Source: Pisolithus tinctorius (taxonomy: Eukaryota > Basidiomycota > Agaricomycetes > Boletales > Pisolithaceae). From it: a DNA stretch of 64,000 bases. The number at the start of each line of letters is the position of its first letter. Position 1 is the first letter of the stretch. Below are positions 1-11,499 of the stretch, piece by piece. The notes under the pieces were generated by a model. The model saw only the letters and a list, made by a program, of their open reading frames with translations. It was not told the DNA's origin and made no database searches. The translations under genes and the position numbers were made by a program. The stretch covers positions 1,302,001 through 1,366,000 of the forward strand of contig JANFAH010000001.1 of assembly GCA_024663395.1 (NCBI GenBank), in the 5' to 3' direction.

Positions 1-28
1 ATGCTGGCTGACAATATGCAAGAAATTC

Positions 29-331
29 TCAAGCTGACAATGTTAGACCATGTAAGCAGATGATAGTAGGTAGGAGACTCACCTTCTTGGGAGGATGGGG
101 AAGCTGGGCCTTGAGGGCAGCACCCTCAATGTACCTCCATGCCTCAGGTGACGAAGGTTCTGTCATGAATGCAGCAATGAACTCAGAGTTTCCCTCCAGC
201 AGTTCCAAAACTATACATAAAAGGTCAACTGGTACTGTAAACACATACAGGCAGGCAACATACACTGGATGAGTTTGAGTTGCTTTCGTGATACTTGTTG
301 CTTTGGCATAGCAGGCTTTGTGATGTGGCAA
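29..331 (-). CDS. Hypothetical protein fragment (single exon?)
   Basis: A 100-codon open frame on the minus strand that I do not recognise. Its first two thirds read like a real protein (a hydrophobic stretch near residue 35, then an acidic helix-like region). A GTGAGT splice-donor-like sequence follows the Pro-Pro-Lys-Lys codons near 88, so the last ~20 codons may be intron. It could be an exon of a gene extending left of the window, or chance. Low confidence. Confidence 0.25.
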   Translation of the reverse strand: MPHHKACYAKATSITKATQTHPVYVACLYVFTVPVDLLCIVLELLEGNSEFIAAFMTEPSSPEAWRYIEGAALKAQLPHPPKKVSLLPTIICLHGLTLSA

Positions 332-559
332 TCAGTCACTGTGGGCGAGGTGGTGCAGTGGGTGAAAATTTTCGCTGTGGGAAAGTATTATGTAACCATT
401 GCTATTGTGGGTGTACCCATAAAATGTAGTGGGCCTAATCCGCTTTTTTAGTTACATAAGATGAGCCTGGGTAAATAGTGGCTGTACTAGTAAAATGTAG
501 GGATGTCTACTGCGCTTTTTTGATTACATAATTAGTGGTGGTGGTTGAAGAGTCATAGG

Positions 560-985
560 TTGAAGTGTGTGGGAGGTATGCATTGTTGTGTAGCCTAGTG
601 GTTTAGTGTGCCCGGCCCCTGTTGTGTATCTGCACAGGACTGCCAGCTGAAGCCCCAGGTTCGATTCCTGCCCTGTGCAAAAAAATTGCACTGACCCTGG
701 TCGCACTGCTGGCATTGGCCCTGCTGTACTGCTACTCCTACACACACCCCTTTATGTTCCTGTTTTTTTAGGACAATTTAACTACAGTGATGGTGGTACA
801 AAGTTCAATCCTGACTGAGTGCCCCAAAAAATTGCACCAACCTTTGTGGCTTTGCTTGCATTAGCTCTTGTGTACTACTATTCCTGTGCATGTTTCTTTC
901 TTCTTTCCATTTTTTGGTACCATTTAACTACAGTGATGGCAGTATAAATTTCTGCATGTCCCCAAGTTGTAAAGCGACAAGGTAT
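560..985 (+). mobile_element. tRNA-derived SINE-like repeat with duplicated tail
   Basis: RNA polymerase III internal promoter elements are visible: an A box at 591-601 (TAGCCTAGTGG) and a perfect B box at 658-668 (GGTTCGATTCC), 56 nt apart. The segment after the B box is repeated in diverged form: the stretch from 658 to about 750 (AAAATTGCAC core) recurs from about 802 to 890, and a third short piece starting TTTAACTACAGTGATGG recurs at about 775 and 907. A true tRNA gene is unlikely because the arms do not fold cleanly and the A-B spacing is long for an intron-less tRNA. A SINE with a tandemly duplicated body fits better. No target duplication was identified. Confidence 0.5.
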
Positions 986-1950
986 TATAGGGATGCAAGG
1001 TAGTGTTGGATGGCTCCAGTTGCTCCATCAACTATCGCATCCACAACATGCAGACCACCACCCTCAATGATTTCCCCCACATATCTCTCCCTACAGGCTA
1101 CTCTTAATCCATCAGGGTGTGGCTGACTGGCAATGTAGTCAATGACAGCATCTAAGGGCAGGGGCCTGGTGGGATGGAGGAGTTGACGAGCTACTTTATG
1201 CCACCAGAAGCGAATCCAAGCCTCCCTACACAGTTGATGTTGACTGGCAGGGCAATTTGGGTCAGGTTCAAGTGAAAGGCCAGGAGGTACAGCTGCAATG
1301 GTCTTTTGTTCACACTCGATCATCTCCCGAGCCTTGGCGATGATTGAGTATACCCTAAGACCAAGCCAGGAAACATCATCCTTGCTAATTGCAGCAAGTG
1401 GAGAGATGACCAATGCCCGAGTGGCATGGGGTATCCACTCAGGGATGCTATACCTGCGAGTGAGCTCGAGCTTATGGGCAGGACTCAAGTCCAATTTCTT
1501 GAGGTTGGAGATTGCCCATTCTATGCTATTCTCAATCATCCACATCCGAGAGATCTTGAGAATTGCAGTAAGGGAGGGGATGGTATGGTGTTGGGCAGCA
1601 GATCCACTGATATTTGTTAGGGACATCTTCTGTGGATAGGGTTCCATAGCGAACTCACACATGGTATACCCAGGCAACGAAGTGTGTGAACTCTTCCCTG
1701 CTAATTCCTTCCAAGAAAATGGCATGGTTGCTATCCTCTCCATCACCCTCAACACCTGATGGCATGGTTAAGATACCTTCCAGGGTCTGTGAGTGCATGA
1801 AGAGAATGCTTTTGTGCAAGCGAAAGGTCGTATCGCCTGCCTTAAAATATTGTTAATGACCAGTGCTTCCACCACCAGCACAGTGGGGGGGATCAATACC
1901 TGAAACACAACATTTCCATCAGAAAACCAAAATATGGGATGTTGATCCAT
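985..1950 (-). CDS. BTB/POZ domain protein, agaricomycete family
   Basis: Three exons on the minus strand join in frame: 1900-1950, 1659-1840 and 985-1606, giving 284 residues. Introns are 59 nt (donor GTATTG, acceptor TTAAG) and 52 nt (donor GTGAGT, acceptor CAG). The start at 1950 gives a HPIFWFSDGNVVFQ opening, and exon 2 continues AGDTTFRLHKS, the usual beginning of fungal BTB folds. The C-terminal third carries the family pattern KLELTRRYSIPEWIPHA and a Trp-rich WIRFWW segment. In agaricomycetes such BTB proteins form a large expanded family of mostly unknown function, with BTB expected to mediate protein-protein contacts. No in-frame stop is seen. It lies tail-to-tail with the SINE and head-to-head with the integrase remnant at 2094. 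Exon structure is inferred by eye. Confidence 0.65.
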
Positions 1951-2093
1951 ATGCTAGGATTGGTGTAGAGGAGGTAGAACTGAAGTCCAGGTGATTGCAC
2001 CCCAACACCAAGGTCCATTACATAAGCACAATAAAACCGATCTCAGGCCTCATTCCAGCTAGTACTCGACTATCCAGTTGGAGGCTGGTGATC

Positions 2094-3998
2094 ATGGTTT
2101 TTCCTGCTTTACCAGATCAAACCTCAGCTTCTTGGCCTGCCCAGGTCTTACAGGCCCATAAAACCCTGCACGATCTATTCCACCATGCAAATCAAGCACT
2201 GCAGGGCAAGGCTGACCCCACTCGACTCCAATACCATTGGGATGCAATCAACCATAATGCTATCCCAATTCTCCATGCATTGGAAGCCCTTACCAATCAA
2301 AGTGAGCTGCCATTGCATTGGGTGGCTGAGTGTACTGCATGCTTTGGCTTGCTATTGCAGCAACTCAGAGGTGCTCTACAACAAGCAATGGGACAGTGAG
2401 TGCACACTTATCTGCATCTTTTATTGGCTGGTTACCTTCTGCAGTGAGACATTGGAGGTGAATCATATAGATCCAATTGAAAACACCCACCATCAAGGAC
2501 CTGGATGACCATGAAAACAGCCAAAGGTTGAGCTACTGCATGCTGCCATGGCTCCTGGACATTGTATTACAGTCTCAAAGCTAGCAAGGCTCATAGGTAT
2601 CCACCGTAACACACTGTGCCATTATCTCAAGAAGTACAGGGTTGATTACCAGCACACCCCAATCACTGATGGCGAACTGGATCTTTTGATCCACTATTTT
2701 CGCCATCTTAAACCACAATCTGGGCTTCGCTATCTAGCTGGATCTCTCAGCCGATATGGGTTACACATTCAAAGACACCGAATTGCCTCTTCTCTCCAAT
2801 GTGTTGACCCTCTTGGCCGAGTGTTACGACAGCAGGCTACTATCCATCGCCACCAGTACCAAGTCTCATGCCCTAATGCTCTCTGGCATATGGATGGACA
2901 CCATAAACTTATCCATTGGGGGTATTGTAATCCATGGTATCATTGATGGCTATTCCTGAACTATATGTTTTCCTTGGCCATTGACTTTGCAGCTCCAGCA
3001 CTGGACTGACTGTGCTTAGATTGTTGGTCTTAAGGCTCGTACCAACAACAGTGCACATACAGTTTTGGATACCTTTTTGCAAGCAGTCAGGCAATATGGC
3101 TTGCCATCACGGGTTCGTGGTGATAGAGGGGGTGAGAATAAAGATGTATCTGTGTTCATGATCATGGCTCGTGGTCCTAACAGAGCCAGTTTCATGTGGG
3201 GAACGTGTGTCACTCTTACATCTATCAGCCACAATGCATTAACCCATCTATAGCTCTACCCATAACACTCGCATTGAGAGGGCATGGGTGGAAGTGGGTC
3301 AGTGATTTGGGCGATCCTGGAGAGCTTTCTTCCTCCGTCTTGAGAGGCTCCACCACCTTGATAGGTCAGATCCCAATCATCTCTGGCTTTTGCATCACCT
3401 TTTCCTGGATGAAATCAATGCTGATTGCACCATCTTCTGTGAGGAGTGGAATGCCCATCCAATTGCAGGAGAAGGGCATGATCAAAGCCCAAATGTAAGT
3501 TTTATTACTGGAATGTCTATGGTGCATTTACACTGTAATCAAACCATGTTATTTATTACACAGGATCTGTGCTTCACAGGCCAGCTTGAACATGGCATGT
3601 ACAGGGATGATGTGATTTCCATCCACCCAAATGTTTATGCACACTATGGTGTGGAACATAGCCAGGGCCAGGATGATGCAGACTGGGTGGACATTGGAGA
3701 GGATGGTAATGAAGTCCCTGACCTACCCTCCAGGATTGCTGCAGAGCAATCTTCCCAATTCCTGCATGAGGCTGCACCAGTACCTGCACACACCAATCCT
3801 TTTACAGCTGTTGCATTAACAGCTTTCATTGGGGCTTTGGATCAAGTTCAACAACTGCACCATATACCTACTGGGTTGGGTGTTAGAGAAGAGGAATGGG
3901 ACCATGATGGATATCCAGAGCTTGAAATTATTCGGTCAGGTCATCGGGGAAGGAAGGAGCTTGCAATTGAACTACCACATTCTCTCTGGTATGGATGA
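2094..3998 (+). pseudogene. DDE integrase-core (rve-like) transposase pseudogene
   Basis: Pieces match the agaricomycete/animal 'integrase core domain' family. In order: an N-terminal exon (2094-2395), a helix-turn-helix (SKLARLIGIHRNTL near 2580), a first Asp in WHMDGHHK (2893), a second Asp in VRGDRGGEN (3122), a Glu in HNTRIERAWVE (3276), and a C-terminal exon to 3998. Introns inferred: 2396-2444, about 2962-3019 (donor now AT instead of GT), 3205-3253 and 3495-3563. The gene is broken by TGA codons at 2506, 2512, 2957 and 3303, each where arginine or a similar residue is expected, and by a +1 shift in the G run 2918-2922. Role in life: cut-and-paste or integrase-type DNA joining. It is adjacent to, and co-oriented with, the intact unknown gene at 4284, which may belong to the same element. 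Confidence 0.65.
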
Positions 3999-4283
3999 GC
4001 TGTACACTGGTGCCAGGCTTTAGAGGTATTCAACCACACCATGGCCTTGTTTAATGAGACCATGTAGTAGGATGCTACAGCCAGTGCTTTCAATGTACTT
4101 GTGAATTTTGTGTACCCCCTGTCCAAAAGTGTGGGAACAGTCTATTACACCGAGTCAATTTTCATAGTATGCTGTCATCCTGTTCCTCCTCCACTGGCCA
4201 TATTTCCAAGTTTTCAACTACTGTCATTCCTTTGCACTCTCCTTTCCCTATTTCATTCCTTTTGCCTCCTGTTATCTTTTAAC

Positions 4284-5824
4284 ATGGTCAAGCAATTGCG
4301 AAAGCAAAAAGTCATCTCTTCTGATGACGAGTCCGAGTCCTCTTTTCCTCAACCTTCACAGAAACCAGCCTCAAATTCTATCGTTGATTCTGTCCTTCAT
4401 TCCATGTTCTCACAACCACCATCTACCTCCAACTATTCCTGCCTGCCAACCAAGACCCAGCCTTCTACATCGGTGAAGGCTTCCATCCACCAAGCACATG
4501 CCGAAGCAAACAAGGGCTTGAAAGGAAAGTCAAGGTCAACAAGCTACAGGCAGACCTTTAGGAAGGAAGGTGAAACAGAAAAGGTGAGTCCTATCAACCC
4601 ACCATCTCCATGGTAGCTACTTTAACATTACTCACCTGTGTCAGGGTCTTCGTGGTCGTCCAAGAACCCTGGACTTTCTCATAGCTCGTATTGTTTTCCT
4701 GCCATATGGAGTGGATATGGTGAGATTTGCATCCTCATTTTACCTTCATTTTTATGTTGAGTTCTTGCAGCCCAGCTTTGATGAGGATTCGGATGTGAGT
4801 GAGCCTACACTGGCAAACTTGTTTCCAGTGATACGACAACCAACTGTCCTCACAAGTGCTCAGCTGAGCAGGCTTGAAGCTGCAGGTTTAGCTCGTTCCA
4901 ACTTTCGTTCATACTTTACATTCAATTGGGAGTGGAGTTGGACACAAGTTGACAACATGCTTCGTGGTGAATTTCCTCGCCTATTTGAAGTTCTTGATAC
5001 CCAGCCAAAGGTAAGGTCACACTGATAGCACATACTTACTGACTCACCACTACTGCTTTCTAGGTGTTCAATGTGAGTTATAATACGAGTGGAATGGTTG
5101 GTAGGCAATACAAGTACCTGCCCCCATATCTACTCTGCCTTCGCAGTCACAAGGAGGTTGTTGTGGCAGGAGGAGTAGAGTTTCCTGATGGGGAAGTCCT
5201 CTTCCAAAAGCTGAAGGCTGGCAAACAACCTTCTAGGGATGAGTCGGAAATCGTCTTTGGTAAGATGCTTGAGACTTGGTGTGGTGTGTGAGCTAACCTA
5301 TATTCCCAGTTACTCATAATGAGATACTATTCAAGCTCATCATCCAATGGGTTAAGAAACAGCACCCAAAGGGGAAGGGAAAGCACAAGGCAGAAACTGA
5401 CTCAGGTGCTGAGGACAGTGAGTCTCAACTTTGGACTAAGTCTGACAGTGGTGACGATGCTGATGACCCAATCCTGAGCCCAATAAGTCATGGTATCAAA
5501 AGACGTCGCATTGATGGTAGGTCCAGTCACCATCTAAGTTTTATATCGCTAACCTGATGGACAGTTCATGATTCGGACTCTGAAGAAGCTGGTCCTTCAC
5601 ATGCTGGTCCCTCAACCAGTACAACACCTGATACCATTGACCTCACTGATGGCCCCATGGATGTCACAGCCCCCAGTGACGAACTTCCCCTGCTACCTGC
5701 ACCACCATCAACTCTTCCCTCAACTCCTATCCAAACCCATACTCAACTGGCCCCATCAAGTTCATTTATGATTGATACCTCTTTGACAAACCCATGGAAA
5801 GGTAATCGTACCTTCCAATTTTGA
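4284..5824 (+). CDS. Unknown protein, six exons, acidic C-terminus
   Basis: Exons 4284-4583, 4645-4719, 4771-5010, 5064-5259, 5310-5516 and 5565-5824 join in frame to 425 residues. All five introns are 46-61 nt with GT...AG ends, and the reading frame survives throughout, so the gene looks intact. The start MVKQLRKQK at 4284 was chosen because the frame upstream is a hydrophobic low-quality stretch. Residues 1-100 are Ser-rich and probably disordered. A central domain (about 101-270) includes GRPRTLDFLIARIVFLPYG, FTFNWEWSWTQVD and YKYLPPYLLCL. The C-terminal ~150 residues are acidic and Ser/Thr/Pro rich with a basic KRRRID patch. I do not recognise a catalytic motif. It lies 285 bp downstream of the integrase remnant on the same strand, so it may be an accessory gene of that element or a host gene. 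Confidence 0.6.
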
Positions 5825-6066
5825 GCCTACCAGCATCCCTCCCTCTCCTTGCATCTAGTTAGTATTTGTGCTTACCACATAATCTCGTGTTCATCTCTTG
5901 GCATATATGATACCCAATGACTCAACTTTCTTCTTAGCACATACTACCTTATAGCTGCCTCTATAGCCACAAAGTAGAAAACATGGATTTACAATCTTTC
6001 TAATAAATTGTTTCCTGTAAAAAAAAAAAGGACTGTACAACCACATGTGAGAAAATTTTTTGATGT

Positions 6067-6318
6067 GTTCAGGTTAATTCAGTTTGTGTTTGGGTTAATT
6101 CAGCTTGTGTTCAGGTTAATTCAAATTGTGTTCAGGTTAATTCAGCTTGTGTTCAGGTTAATTCAGCTTGTGTTTGGGTTAATTCAGCCTGTGTTCAGGT
6201 TAATTCAGCTTGTGTTTGGGTTAATTCAGCCTGTGTTCAGGTTAATTCAACTCATGTTTGGGTTAATTCAGTTTGTGTTCGGGTTAATTCAATTTGTGTT
6301 CGGACTAATGTTAATTTT
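6067..6318. repeat. 21-bp minisatellite, 11 full units plus part
   Basis: Eleven units of exactly 21 bp (6067-6297) with consensus GTTCAGGTTAATTCAGCTTG plus T, then a decaying twelfth unit. There are no indels, and units alternate between GTTCAGG and GTTTGGG starts, suggesting a two-unit higher-order amplification. Because 21 is a multiple of three, a frame stays open by repetition (RLIQLVF heptads). I do not regard that as coding. It lies just outside the duplicated HET block. Confidence 0.9.
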
Positions 6319-6690
6319 TGTGCAAATCTAACATCATAGATTCTAGCCTCCTTCAATACGCACCGTCCAACCGCCGAATGTCCATCTCCCGGGCGTTCGG
6401 TGGCGTGTGACACCCATAAAGAAGAACGGATATGGTTGGGTAAGTAACAGAACAACGCATATCCTCCGAAGAGTTCTGGACAATGGATTATGGAGATTGT
6501 TGTGGAATACGTATCAGGTGAAGATATCATGTGAGTATGGCTAATGGATAGCTTTGGTTGGCCCGGATTAAGACCGTGCATATCTACATATAAATAACAG
6601 ATGGATATGATGATGACAATAAGCACAGGCTACGAAAACAGCAAAGAAAGAAAGGCCAGGTTTAACAACCAGCAGTCCCCCACATACAGG

Positions 6691-9600
6691 TCAAAGGATT
6701 TCTAGCACTTGCACTCGAATGTTCTTGGAGATAACGTTGGTTCCGAGTCCCGAGACGACAATCTCCCTATCGGCAGCGATCCTCTTGTACGTGTCATTCG
6801 ACTGCTGTACGAGAAGCAACGCATTGAACGGCTGCCCGAGGCGAGCAATCATCTCCAGTGCCCGGGTGTAGCTGTCAACCTGAGGCGCAGGGACAGCGGA
6901 TCGACGAAACAGGTAGCGGAGCAGTGTTGGCGCGACTGCATCCAGGTGAGAATCAGGATCAGACTCTAAATCATCTCCCCAGGTCACCCCACCATTAGGA
7001 CCTCGAATATGATTGATCCACGGATGCGCGAAGACGAATTGCTGTGTCCCGTTCAGCGAGAGCTGGTCTGTGGTCGTGAACTCCACTTGGCCAAGCCCCG
7101 ATACCCGGGCACGATATAATTTGTCATTGCCTCCGGAGGGCTTCTCGAGACTTCTCACAGAGAAGACGATGCACGGAAGGTGTAGACGTCGGGTTGCAAA
7201 ACGGGCGGGGGGAAGACCGTGGATTTTATTGTAGATAGTCCAGACTTCTTTCCTGGGCAACTTGTCACGTAGTTTCATGATGCAACTTTCCATCTCTTCC
7301 CCTTCGAGCGACGGAGGGTTGTAAGGAGTTTGGTTGTAAACAGAAATCGAAGACGGGAGACAACTGTTGTATGACGATGGCTTTCCTGACCATGCAAGCA
7401 CAGTGACCTCGCCAATGCGAGACACAATCTCCTCCAGGAGATGTCCGAGAGCATCGGCTCCTTCCCCGTAGTGAGGCCTGATATCGGATTTGAATATGCC
7501 AATCAGAGAGTATGCGACGTCTTCATCGAACTTCGCATTGCGCGTCGAAGCGAGACGAAGTTTCTCCCGCACCCCGAGATCGTCTGGAGAGAATGTGACG
7601 ATAGTTCCAGGGGGAATCTTGATAGCATCTGCTAGTTCTTGCATGATCCTCGGAGATTGCTTGTGGTTCGTGCCAATATCACCGAGGTATGGTTTCCACT
7701 CGGAGTCATAGAAAAAGATGACGTTCGGTGAGAGAAGCTCTTGTAAAGTCCAAGCTCGCGTCATCCATAAACTATGCGTAAGGTCCCCAGGCTTGGACGG
7801 ATGGGCTACACCGGCAAGGAATACAAGTGTGGCTGCCGAATTGGCATACCATTTGTACATCGAAGTAAGAGATTGGGATAAGTTAAGGGTGGCGCTCGGG
7901 GACTTGTCGATACAACACGTATCCGACCATGCCCAATTGTAGCCAAGCCTGCGCGTTTCCTGGCAGAAAACACGCAACTTCTTATTCAGGGGCGTGTCAG
8001 GAAGGTCCCACACGGAGTTGACTTGTTTGACGTCCTGAAACGACGGCTCCTTCCCCTGCCATGCATGCGAGAACATGACGTATCCGAAAAACCTTTCAAC
8101 GACAGGCCGGATCACCGTCTTGTCCACTTTTTTCGTCATGGATGAAACAAGTTCTTTGAACCTCGGATCAGCCTTGAAAATACGCATTCGCTCAGTCTCG
8201 TCGCAGAGGCAACCAGTAGTGACATCAATGACGACGAAGGGACAACGGATCTCGTCGACGATGGATTCGATTGCCGCAACCGTGTCGGATGGTGAAACAT
8301 AGTTCTTAAGAAGTTCTGTGAAACCGTCACTTGTGGATATTAGCTTCATACAGGAGGTACATACGGATGGTTGCGGGGTCACAGGACCGTTCCATCCTGT
8401 GTAACATGGACTTGAAAGCCTCGATTGCCTCGTCATACTGCTTCGCGCCATGAAGTGCCAAGTGCTTAACCTCATAGCCCCAAGGGCTGGAGGGATCCAC
8501 TTTCACCGCCTATAAAGCAATTGTAGGGAGCCCAGTCGTACAAGAAAGATATTACGCATACCTCGTTTGCATCCTGTAGTGCATCCTCCCACAGCCCTTT
8601 TGCAGCTCGAGCTCTGCTTCGTTTGATGAGCAGACTCGCGGGACTCAGAGGACTGAGGGACAACACAGCAGAGTACTGTGCTATAGCTTCATCTGGCTCT
8701 GAAGACCCGAAAGCATCGTCGCCAGCACGCTCAAGTGTCGCGGCGCATTTGTTGGTGAAGTCTGATGACAGACGTGAACGCGAACATCAAATAGCAATTA
8801 CAAGACGTACCTGTGATCCAACCCACAATTGCGTTTCTATCCTTGCCTGATGTCCGGATTACATTGAGGACCTCCGTGGCTTCGGCTGTACGTCCTTCAG
8901 CGCGGAGGGTCTCACATAGACATTGCTGAGCAACAATATCCAGTCTGTTGAAACTCCACCCAAATATCTTCATGGAGGGTTACATTAATAGGCAGTGCTA
9001 GTAGTGGCAGAAGACCTACAAACGAGATCGCCACTAGTGGAGGACAGTGTTTGTCCTCGGGGGCTAGACTCTTTGCTTGCTCGATCAATGATATTGCACG
9101 TCCGTAGCTCTGTTTCATCTTGTACATAACTCCAAGCACCTGTGCGATGGATCAGCAGCGATACTTATATATCTGCGTCACGCAATGCACGTACCTGGGT
9201 GTAGAGGTAACTAGTATTGTTATCGTTGACATTGTTCGCTGCCGTAGCAAGGTACTCCGCACGCATTATCCCCTCTTCTTGATTTCCGGATTCGAACACA
9301 AGGATCGACTGAGCAGAATGTAGATTAATTGTGAGAACGATCTAGATCACTTGGCGCACCTTCAATAGTAAGAGAAATCTGATGTCTTGCGGCTCACAAT
9401 CATGAAATGCGAAGTCGAATGTGCATAGCGCACCCTCTCGATCGCCCAAGCCAAGAAGAGCAACCGCCATCGCAATATGGCCGATAGGTGATCGCTGAAT
9501 TCGGAGGGACTTGATGTGTATGTGAGCAACCATACACATGGGGTAGTGAGGAAGCAGACTCACCTGCTTGGCGTCCTCCATTGCAGGTGCCCAGTGTTTC

Positions 9601-10747
9601 AAATGTGTTCGTATAAATGCGCGGTTCGCTAACATGTAGTGGCTAGGGCTAGAAGCGCTCTCAATCTCCTCTGAGAGCAGCATTTCGGTATTCGTCGGGC
9701 CGCCCTGTGTCCACAACTCGAAGATTTCATTACCCACATCTACGAGTGGAAGCAGAAGCTGAGAAGTGTCGAACTGGCGACGGATTAAAGGGGGCACAAG
9801 AATAGCAGGATGATTGTGAGTGAAGCGAGTTTCATGAGTGGATGTACACTTACGGTACGGTTAAAATACTCAGGCGAAAGGACATCTCTGAGATCGTGAA
9901 TTGTGATATTTGCGCCATTTCGACATGCAAGATACTGCCCACTTGGTGAGAGAGCGACGAACTCGACGTCTGCGGTGTGTGTGGTAATGTTACCGATCTG
10001 CTTGTGGGACACACAATCCCATAGCGAAACTGATGAACGTGCGGTACATGCAATGAATCTGCCGTTAGACGCTATAGATGGTTGGAATCGGTTTTCGTGG
10101 ATCGACCATTCCGAGGACGAATAGTTAGAGTCAAAATAGATAATTTTGCCCTTGTTTGCGACGAACAGTTGCTGGCCATCAGCCGACCAGGCCGCGCAAG
10201 CGATGAGACAATTGCTGAAGTAACCGATTTGAGGGCCTGAATCAAACACCTTCTTGCCACTGTCGGTGTTGTAGACACGGAGACCTTGTGTCACCGAGAC
10301 GGTAGCAAATCGAGAGCCATCCGGAGAGAACTTGACACTAAGAACGTTAGGATGTGGGAGGGGAGGGAGGAGTCGGTCACCGGAAGGGATGCTGAATATC
10401 TGGACGTTGCGCTCGTCCACAGTGGCAAGCTTAGTACCGTCGCTCGAGATGTCGATGCCATACACACAGCTGCTGTGTTCCGTGAACTCGAGCTCTTTTT
10501 CATGAGTGGCTGCATTCCAAAGGATCGCCTTGTTTCCGCTGTCTCCGGACGCGATCCACTGGCGATCGTGGGAAACGACAACAGAATTGACTCGGCCACC
10601 CGCTTGCATGGTTTTCCTCCGTTGCTGTCCGTTTTCAGTCTTCCATCGATGGATTTCGTGATTCAGGCATCCTCCTACGACCTCACTTTCGCCCACAAAG
10701 GCGACGGCACGTACTTCATTCTGAGATTCGATTTCAGTCCGTTTCAC
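6691..10747 (-). CDS. WD40-TPR-HET domain protein, copy A
   Basis: Nine exons on the minus strand join in frame: 9854-10747, 9564-9773, 9360-9494, 9195-9308, 9020-9139, 8811-8967, 8562-8761, 8365-8509 and 6691-8315, about 1,199 residues. Residues 1-298 form a WD40-like propeller (repeats such as VVVSHDRQWIASGDSG and VKFSPDGSRFATVS). Residues 299-658 are TPR-like helices (ANRAFIRTHLKHWAPAMEDA, LLIKRSRARAAKGLWEDAL). From about 737 a HET domain follows, with YVMFSHAWQ, WAWSDTCCIDKS and TRAWTLQELL. HET domains act in fungal non-self recognition, and several trigger regulated cell death when activated. The WD40 and TPR parts would be sensor or scaffold modules (inference). The true start is unresolved: no ATG begins the conserved frame, a TAA precedes 10747 in both copies, and the first in-frame ATG is at 10609, so a short 5' exon is likely. 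Confidence 0.75.
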
Positions 10748-10869
10748 GTCTTAACCGGCACAGCGAACTGTCAGTGGGGCTGCCTCAGTCCGTCTGACTA
10801 CCGGTACGCACCCATCGTCATCGCTGGCGAGTCCGCCACCACAGCATTTGGAGGGGAAAAGAACGACGT

Positions 10870-11480
10870 ATCGTAGACTTGCTCACCGCGCCCAATATAT
10901 GGTCGGCATGATCCTCAAGCATCAGTGCACACAAGTCACATCGTGTTCTTCAATATCAGGGTATCGACGGAGATTTTGCGGTGATCCGCTGTTTTCGTCT
11001 GCACGACATCACGCATAGGCCAAGGGTTGGTGGAAACGTGTTGCAGGAACACCTGGTGATGTATTGGCAATATCCACAACCATCCGATCTTAGAACATTA
11101 TCCACCGCATGCACCAAATGCCCTCCGCCCCACCCTCGGTCACCCCGGATCTTTGGGCTCCATCATGTCCTCACCCTCGCCGATACTCTCAGCCCTTCAT
11201 CTCTTCTCATCGGGATCTGAATCTGCCCACAAAGCCAAGGCCTCACGCTATGATAAAACACGTTCGGGCCGCATCCCTGTCTCACGTCCGTCAGCGGGCT
11301 CGTCAACACGTGCACTACTCCAGCGAGATAGGAGAGGTAAGATGTAATGCGACAGCGATATCGTCACCGGCAAACATCTCATCCATCGAAACGTGCGGCG
11401 CCTGAATTGTTGATACGTATCCTCCTAGGAATGCCTTAAAAACCCTCGAAACTGGAGCGCTGACAAAATCCCGCATTGAC
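10870..11480. other. Gene-free part of duplicated unit A
   Basis: Conserved with 18840-19500 in unit B but with frames broken differently in each copy. A Ser/Arg-rich stretch (SSGSESAHK near 11215) is shared. It may be the 5' end of a further decayed gene, but I cannot name it. It also includes the divergent upstream region of the HET gene, with a TATATTGG-like sequence near 10895 on the minus strand. Confidence 0.4.
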
Positions 11481-11499
11481 TCGATGACTCGATGTTATA

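Noticed and set aside
580..690. A functional tRNA gene
   Set aside because: A and B boxes are present, but I could not fold convincing acceptor, D and anticodon arms, and the flanking body is duplicated as in a SINE.
985..1755. Single-exon reading of the BTB gene with the start at 1755
   Set aside because: The first ~45 residues of that frame do not fit a BTB fold, while the spliced alternative from 1950 does.
6008..6331. 107-codon ORF over the first minisatellite
   Set aside because: Same reason: heptad peptide generated by the 21-bp unit.
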